Source: Prionace glauca (lineage: Eukaryota > Chordata > Chondrichthyes > Carcharhiniformes > Carcharhinidae). From it: a stretch of DNA of 64,000 bases. How positions within the stretch are numbered: position 1 is the stretch's first letter; the number at the start of each line of letters is the position of its first letter. The notes below the pieces were generated by a model. The model ran no database searches and was not told the DNA's origin. It saw only the letters and a program-made list of their open reading frames with translations. Shown in pieces: positions 28,101 through 37,100 of this stretch. The DNA is taken from contig CM075724.1 of the NCBI GenBank assembly GCA_037974335.1, positions 35,279,168-35,343,167 on the forward strand, in the 5' to 3' direction. The translations under genes were made by a program, and so were the position numbers.

Positions 28101-31100
28101 AGTTCACTTTAAAAGATTGAATGATTTAAAAAGAAATGGAAATTACATTTATCTAGCGTTTTTAAAAGATGACTGGACATCTCAAAGCATTTTACAGCCA
28201 ATTAATTTCTTTTAAAACTGTAGCTCCTGCAGCAATGTAGGAAGCAACTTTCACACAGCAAACTCCCACAAAGAACAATGCTTCACCTATTTTTCATGAC
28301 ATAAAGCTGCAACTGAAGTTTTCCAATCAAAAATTGTAATTAGATCTATTAAATTTTAGTCTATTTTGGATTACACATATGAACGTAAGAATTAGAAGCT
28401 GGAGTAGGCCATTCCGCCCCTTGGGCCTTCTCCGTCATTCAATAAGATCATGGCTGATCTGATTGTGACCTGAACTTCACATTCCCACTTACCCCTTATA
28501 TCCTTTGACTCCCTCTGCCTTAAAAAAACATTCAACGACCCTGCTCGCCCTGTGGCCAAACGGGCCATCTAAAATGGCAATTTGTAAAGCGCTCTGGGAC
28601 AATTGGGCAAGAACTAAAATGACAGGTTGTAGCCTAAAAGACAGAGATAAACAGACTGTAACCCAGACAAATGAATACACAGGATATGGGTCATCTCCAG
28701 GATAAAAAAGACTTTCTGTTCAAACTGAGTTGCCTACCAGACATAAGGGCAGTGTAACCCCTTATTTGGGAGGGAGGTGTGAACTCTATGTGCCCCCAGC
28801 ACCTGCAGACATGGCCACTGGGGACACACCCAGAAATTGGTGTGGCAGCAGCCGATTGGACTTTATCGATCAGGGTGATCAAGACGACCAGCACGAGGAG
28901 AGCCACCACACCCGAAAAAGAAGGAAGACCGGAGCCAGAATGCCAAACCAGACCCAATGATCAGATTACGCAGAGGAGACCAAGACCAATGCACAGATAA
29001 AGGCCAGTACCTGTTTGGTATTTGCCAGTCATGCAAAGTTAAATCAAGGTCTTGTATTGGACTTAAAGTCTAGTATTTTTTGTAAAGATAGCCCATTGTT
29101 GGTTGGGTGGGTGAGTGAGTATTGATTCTGTGTCTTAAATAAATATTGGTTGTGCTAACAAGACGTCTACTCGCAGTTATTTGTCCACCGTATAAGGATT
29201 AAAACAGACTGTGCGGCAGGCGCAACACTCCTGACACCATGTATTCCGTGTAGCAACCTTTGATGTGGCACCTTGTCAAATGCCTCTCATACCACACAGT
29301 GATCTTTCAATGTGCAAAAATGTACCTTCACAACTAAGATAAAAGTTTAACTTAACCAGATTGTGGATGTGCTTTTTTCTCAGAAATTTCTAGACACTTT
29401 CATTTTACCTCATTTAGGTGAAGGCAAATGATTTGCCATTTCACAGTAAACTCTGAGTTCAATTGAGAGTATTTGCATCTCTGCACTTTTCTCATCAGTA
29501 CTTTTTTACACTTCCGAAAGTCAGCTGGAATTCTTAATTTACATTAACATCTCCTGTGAATACAGTGAAAAAAAACTCCAAGCACAGTTCCTAAAGGATC
29601 ATACTTCAGGCATTATTCCTCACGCACCTGTTACTGCCAGAGTAACTGTCCCTGTCCCTTTATCAGAAAATACTGAAACTGTGCAGGAGTATGATCCAAC
29701 ATCTTGAATTGTAACATTTTTTAGAAGTAAAGAAGCATTTGCTTTGCTTATTTCATTTATGGAGAGACTCGACCCTGGTCTATAGCTTTCATATTCGCCA
29801 AACTCGAACAAATAAACCGCTTTGTTATCAGTGCCCACTCTGTGGTTCCATTCAATCACAATGTAGCTCAAATTCAATTGAACTGTGCGTGTAAATAGGC
29901 AGCTCAACAGGATATCTTCACCGATCGTGGCACTGATAACTGGGATGACCATCACCTCAAGGGAAGCTGCAGTAAAAAACACACAGCAAAAGTTCAAAAC
30001 ATGGTTCATCAATAATTCATTACAATCATTCTTCTCAAAAATTCTGTGGAAAGAAAAATGGCAAACAGAGGCATAATATAACAGGGGCATGCGGGACACG
30101 ACTCAGCCACTTTTAAATATCTATTTCCTTCATTACTTTTCTTTAAAAAAGTACTTCATTGGCTGGAAAGCATCTTAATATATCCATTGGTCACGTAAAT
30201 GCAATTTAAGCACAAGTCTATCTTTTCATTTCCCAGCCTGCAGCCAGCAACCAGAGATGTATGTGTGTGATGGGAAGGGAAAGACATGGGGGAGCAGGAG
30301 GAATAACCATGATTGGAATGGGGGAGGTTGGTGACTGTGGGGTGGGGGGGGAATAGGTCTGTGATTGGGTGGGGAGGGGGATAAAACTTTGTTTATGAAA
30401 GTTAAAGGAGGTTTCTGATCAGGTTGCGGGGATAAAAAGCCATTGACTGGGATGGCTGGGATCAGAATATCAGGACCTAAAGGCCAGTGTTCTTGCAAAC
30501 TGAATAACTAGAGAAGCAGAGAGCGCTTTAAAGAAAATAAGGGGCATTTCGGCATATAAAGGAAAAGGATGTGGCAACTTTACAAGGAAGCTGTTCAGAT
30601 AATGATACCGAGAGTATGACAGGAAAGAACAGAGTGTACAAACATAAAAATATAGCAGCAAATGTTAACAAAGCAAAGTGAATGGCTTTAAACTTAAATA
30701 CACATAGTATTCAGCACAAAATAAATGAATTGATGGCAAACACAGTCCAAAGATGTGTGGGTTAGATTGATTGGCCATACTAAAAAATTGCCCTTAGTGT
30801 CCTGAAATGCATAGGTCAGTAGGTAAGTATGTAGGGATATGGGGGTAGGCCCTGGGTGGGATTGTGGTTGGTGCAGACTCAATGGGCCAAATGGCCTATT
30901 TCTGTACTGTAGGGTTTCTATGATTCTATGATGAATGTCTATGATCGTATAGCCATTACAGAGATGGGGTTACAAGGAGATGAAAACTGGGAACTAAATA
31001 ATTAGGTGTATGTGACTATTTGTAAGGATAGGGTAGTAGGGTAGCTTTGTCAGTATGAGATGGAATAAGTATGATAGAAATACATGATCTTCAATCAGAA

Positions 31101-34100
31101 GATGTAGAATCCATGTGGGTAGAGGTAAGAAAAAGCAAATGGGAAGAAGATATCAGTGGAAGTAGTCTGTACATAAGAACATAAGAAATAGGAGCAGGAG
31201 TAGGCCATCTGGCCCTTCGAGCCTGCCCCGCCATTCAATAAGATCATGGCTGATCTGTCGTGACTCAGCTCCACCTTCCCGCCCTCTCCTCATAGGCCCC
31301 CTAACAGTGGCTAAACTGTAGGACAGAGAATAAATCAGCAGATAATGAGGGTATGGAGCATGTTAATCATGAGTGACTTTAATCCTCATATAGATTGGGA
31401 AAATCAAATTGGTAGGGGCAGCCATTAAGAAGAATTTATAGAATGTTTTTGAGATAGTTTCCTAGAATAATATATTGTGGATCCAATCAGAGATCAGTCT
31501 ATTTTAGACCTGGCAATGTGTAATGAGCAGGTTTAATAAACAATTCCAGAGTAAAAGATTCCTGAGGAAACAGTGACCATAACATAGTAGAATTTAGCAT
31601 TCAGTTTTGAGAGTGAGAAACTTGCTAAACTTCTATGCTAAACTTAAATAAGAGTAATTATACATCAACAAGGGCAGAGATGGCTGAGATAGGGAAAGGA
31701 ATTCAGCAGGAAGGATGGTTAATCAGCAATGACAGATGCTTATGAAAATAGTTCATGACCCAACAAAAATATATCTCAATCAACTTCTAGGAAAGGGATA
31801 AGTCAACCATGGTTAACCCATAAAGTTAAGGATAGTATTAAACTGAAATAGAAAAGCATATAATGCGGCAAAGATTAGTGGTAAGGCAGAGGATTAGGAA
31901 TGTTTCAAAAACCAACAATAGGTGACTGAAAAAATAATAATAAGGGGTAAGGTGAACTATGAGGGTGAACTAGCAAGTAATATAAAAATGGACAGCAAGA
32001 GCTTCTTTAACTATATAAAAAGAGAAGCCAAAGTAAACATAGGCTCCTTACAAATGAGACTGGGGAAATAATAATGGGAGCCAGGAAATGGCAGTGGAGT
32101 AAAAAAATACTTTGCTTCAGTGTTCATGGTCGAAGGTTCTAATCGCATTCCAAAAATTCTAAGTAACCAAGGGGTAAAAGGGTAGGGGAGGAAATAAGTG
32201 CAATTACTGTCACCAGAGAAAAAATACTTGGAAAAGAGGCAAAAGGCCGATAAGACCTCTGGCCTTGATGGTTGCATCCAAGAATTTTGAAGGAAGTAGC
32301 TACAGAGGAAGTGGAAAGTGACCTTCCAACAATTCTTAAATTCTGGAAAAATCCTAGAAGATTGAAAAACTATCAATGTAACAGCCTTATTCAAAATGGG
32401 AATGAGACAAAAACAGGTAATTATAAGCTAATTAGCTTGAAAAAATATTAGAATTCATTAGAAAGGATACAATAGCAGAGCATATAGAAATGTGTAATGT
32501 AATCAAGCAGAATCAACATGGCTTCATGTAGAGGAAACCATGCCTGACAAATTTATTAGAATTCTTTGAGGTGGTAATTTGCAAATAAGATGGAGTACAT
32601 GTAACCAATAGATGTAATGTAATTATATATAATTGGATTTCCAAAAAGCACTTGAAAAGGTCTTGCACAGAAGGCTACTTGATAAGATGAGAGCCCCTGG
32701 TTTTGGGGTAGAATATTAGCATGGATAGAGGATTGGCTAACTGATAGAAGATAGCAAGTTTGGGGATAAGATGGGTATTTTCAGTCACAGAGGACAATCT
32801 GTAATGAGTGGATTTCTTCAAGGTTAGTGCTGGGGCATTATAATGAATATACTGTTGCCAAGTTTGCAAATGGCATAAAAATAGATGAGAAGATGTTAAG
32901 AATGTAGGAAGTTAATGAGGTTAACAGTTGAACTTGACATGAAAACAAAGTATCAAACAAATAACAAGATTAGCATGCGTCCAGAGGAATAATGAGATGT
33001 GATATACCCAACAAGATTAACATAAGAACTATGAGTAGGAGTAAGCCATCAATGCCCTCCCCCATCCAATAAGATCATGGCTGATCTTTCGTTGGACTCA
33101 GCTCTGCTTACCCGCCCACACACTATAACCTTTAATTCCACTACTGTTCAAAAATTTATCTACCGCAGCCTTAAAAACATTCAATGAGGTAGCCTCAACT
33201 GCTTCACTGGGCAGTGAATTGGAATAGATTCCAATTCACTGCCCAGTGAATTGGAAGAATAGATAAGGTAGAAGAAGGGAAGTTGTTTCCACTGGTGGGT
33301 GAAACTAGAACTAGGGGGCATGGCCTCAAAATAAGGGAGACCAGATTTTAGGACTGAGTTGAAGAGGAGCTTCTTAACACAAAGTGTTGTGAATGTGTGG
33401 AATTCCCTGCCCATTCATAATCTTATATGTTTCTATAAAATCTCCCCTCATTCTTCTGAACTCCAATGAATATAGCCCCAGTCTACTCAGTCACTCCTCA
33501 TAGGCCAACACTATCAACTACAGAATCAACCTAGTGAATCTCCTCTGTACCCCCTCCAGTGCCAGTATATCCTTTCCCAAGTAAGGAGATTAAACTGTAC
33601 ACAATACTCCAGGTATGGCCTCACCAGCACTGTATATAGCTGCAATATAACCTTGCTGTTTTTAACCTCCATCCCTCTAGCAATGAAGGACAAAATTCTA
33701 TTTGCCTTCCTAATTATCTGCTGCACCAACAAACCAACTTCTTGTGATTCTTGCACAAGGATACTGAGGTCCTTTGGCATAGCTGAGACCTGCATGTTGC
33801 AGTTTTTTACTATTTAAGTGTCCACTTTGTTGTTATTCTGACCACAATGGTTGACCTCACATTTACCAACATTGTACTCCATCTGCTAGATCCTCGCCTG
33901 CTCAGACTATTTATATTCCTTTGCAAACTGTCAGCATCCTCTGCACACTTTGCTCTGCCACTCATCTTAGTGTCATCTGTAATTTTGACTATATCTGGTC
34001 TCCAACTCCAACTCATCTATGTAAATTGTAAACAATTGTGGTCCCAACACTGATCCCTGAAGCACACCACTAGTCACTGATCGCCAATCAGAAAAATACC

Positions 34101-37100
34101 CATTTACCCCCACTCTTTGTTTTCTGTTAGTTAACCAATCCTCTATCCATGCTAATACATTACCCATAACACCATGCACCTTTATCTTATGCAGCAGTCT
34201 TTGGTGCAGCAACTTGTCAAATGTCTTCTGAAAATCCAGTTACATCACATCCGCAGGTTCCCCATTGTCCACTGCACATGTAATGTTCTCAAAGAATTCT
34301 ACCAAATTAATCAAACATGACCTGCCCTTCATGAGCTCATTCTGCATCTTACTAATAGAATAAGTTATATCCAAATGTCTCACTATTTCTTCCCTGATGA
34401 TAGATTCACGCATTTTCCTTACTACATAAGTTAAGCTAACCAACCTATAGTTACCCATCTTTTGTCTACCTCCTTTTTTAAACAATGGCATCGCATTTGC
34501 TGTTTTTCAATTTGCAGGAACCATCCCAGAGTCCAGTGAATTTTCGTAAATTACCACTAGTGCATTTGCTATTTCCTCTGCCATCTCTTTTAATCCCCTG
34601 GAATGCATTCCAACAGGGCCAGGAGACTTGTCCACCTTTAGCCTCATTAGCTTGCCCAACACTACCTCTTTCATGATAATGATAGTTCCCAGGTCCTCAC
34701 CTACCATAACCTTCCTGTCATCAATTTTTGGCATGTTATTTGTTCTTCCACTGTGAAGACCAACACAAAAGGCCTGTAGAATGCCTCAGCCATTTTCTCA
34801 TTTCCCGTTATTACATTCCCCTAAGGACCAGTAATTACTTTAGCCACTCTTTTCTGTTTTATATATTTGTAGAAACTTTTGCTGTTTTTGTATTCTGAGC
34901 TTGTTTACTCTCATGACCCATCTTACTTTTCTTTATAGCTTTTTAATGGCTTTCGGTTGCCGTTTAAAGATTTCCCAATCCTCTAGTTTCTCACTAATCT
35001 TTGCCACCTTGTGTGCCTTTTCTTCCAATTTGATACCCTCCTTTATTTCCTTAGGTATCCATGGCTTATAATTTCTTTTTCTACAGCCTTTCCTTACTAC
35101 TGGTCTATACTTTGGCTGAATACTGTGAAAGATTGCTTTGAAAGTTCTCCACTGTTCCTCAATTGTCCCATCATAAAACTTTTGCTCCCAGTCAACTGAG
35201 CCAATGCCTCCCTCATCCCTTTGTAGTCTCCTATGTTTAAGCACAAGACAATATTATTGGATTTTACCTTCTCACGCTCCATCTGTATTTTAAATTCAAC
35301 CATAATGTGATTGCTTCTTTTGAGAGGATCCCTAACTATAAGATCATTAATTATTCCTGTCTCATTACACAGGACCAGATCCAGGGTAGCTTGCTCCCTC
35401 ACTGGTTCCATTACATACTGTTCAAGGAAGCTATCGCGGATACATTCTATGAACTCCTCCTCAAGGCTGCCTTCACCGACCTGGTTTGACCAATTGATAT
35501 GTAGATTCAAATCCCTCATGATAATTGCTGTACCATTTTTACATGCATCAGTTATTTGTTTATTTCTTACCTCACTATGATGTTATTATTTGGTAGCCTT
35601 TAAACTACGCCTACCAGTGTCTTTTTCTAATTTCCACCCAAATGGATTCAACCTTTTTTTCCATAGAACCTATATCATCTCTCACTACCGCCCTGATGTC
35701 ATCCTTAAACATCAAAGTTACACCCTTACCTTCCTGTCAGTCCCTCTGAACAGTCTGATACCCCTGCATATTTAACTCCCAGTTGTGACCATCCTGCAAT
35801 TATCTCTCTGTAATGGCCACTAAATCAAGTTCGTTTGCAATGATTTGTGCCGTCAACTCATTTACCTTGTTTTGAATGCTACGGGCATTCAGATAAAGTG
35901 TCCCATGCTCGTTTTTGCAGCTTTTTTTTTTATTCTAACACTTCCATTAGTAAATCTCCTGAGTTCTCCTTCCTTTTAACTTTTTTCCTGATTTTTGATG
36001 TAGTTGGAACCTTCTCCCCACATTTTGTCCTTGCTTCCTCTTTCTCAGACTCCTTACATAGGTTCTCATCCCCCTTACATATTAGTTTAAACCCTCCCTG
36101 ACCATTCTAGCAAACACTCCCCCAAGAACATCAGCCCCAATCCTGCCCAGATGTAACCTGTCAATTCATACAGCCCACCTCCTCTAGAACTGGTCCCAAT
36201 GCCCCAAGAATCTGAAACCCTCTCCCTGACAATTAGCAGGTGTCTAGAGAAATTGAGGTCCAAATTGGCATTTCAGAAAAACTGTTTACCAGCAATCAGT
36301 GGACTATACAAATGATAAATTCTAAAAGCAAGGAACTGGAGAGAAGTTCATAGGGTGGAATATAAAACCAGCTGAACAATATGAAGGGATTCTCTCAAAA
36401 CAAGTCTAAGTGCTGAATTTGCGGGAAAAATCATGATTGTTTTTTCAGTAGGAGTTTAGACTCAAATCTCCCATACGCTTGTGCAATCCAAAGGTCACAA
36501 TCATGAATATCATTAAAAGCTGGGGGGGCAGGCCCTATTTATGCCAGAGTCTGACAGTTCTGGAACTCTGTGCATGCGCAGTGGCCCCAACCTGTCAGCC
36601 TTCAGTTTACTGGCCTGCCTGGGATCCTCGCATTGCTCCCTCACAGTTCCCACCATGGCCTGATTATGGCCCCTACAAGCATTCCCGGGCTAACACCCAA
36701 AACCCCCCTCCCCCATTGGCCAGAATGCCCCAATCTCCAGCACCCCACCTCTATCCCACCCCAATCACTGCCCCCCTTCCAGCCTCGACCAAATCCCAAC
36801 GTAAAATGGCAGAGAGACCTCCCCATTCCCACCAATTGCCCAGAGGCCCTACCCCCTCAGCCCCACCACCTTGGCATTGTCCCTTGCCCGATGAAAAGTT
36901 CCACGGTACCCCCACGACATGAGGACTTTGCCTCTTGAACAAATGGTATGATGACCTTCATTGAGAGGGGATTTGAGTATAGGGATAGGGATGTTTTACT
37001 GCTACTGTACAAGGCCTTGGTGAGGCCACATCTGGAGTATTGCGTGCAGTTTTATGTCCTTATCTGAGGAAGGATGTCTTTGCTCTAGAGGGAGTACACT

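Noticed and set aside
36479-36942. 147- and 122-codon proline-rich plus frames
   Set aside because: They lie in a GC-rich dispersed repeat and have no splice or domain support.
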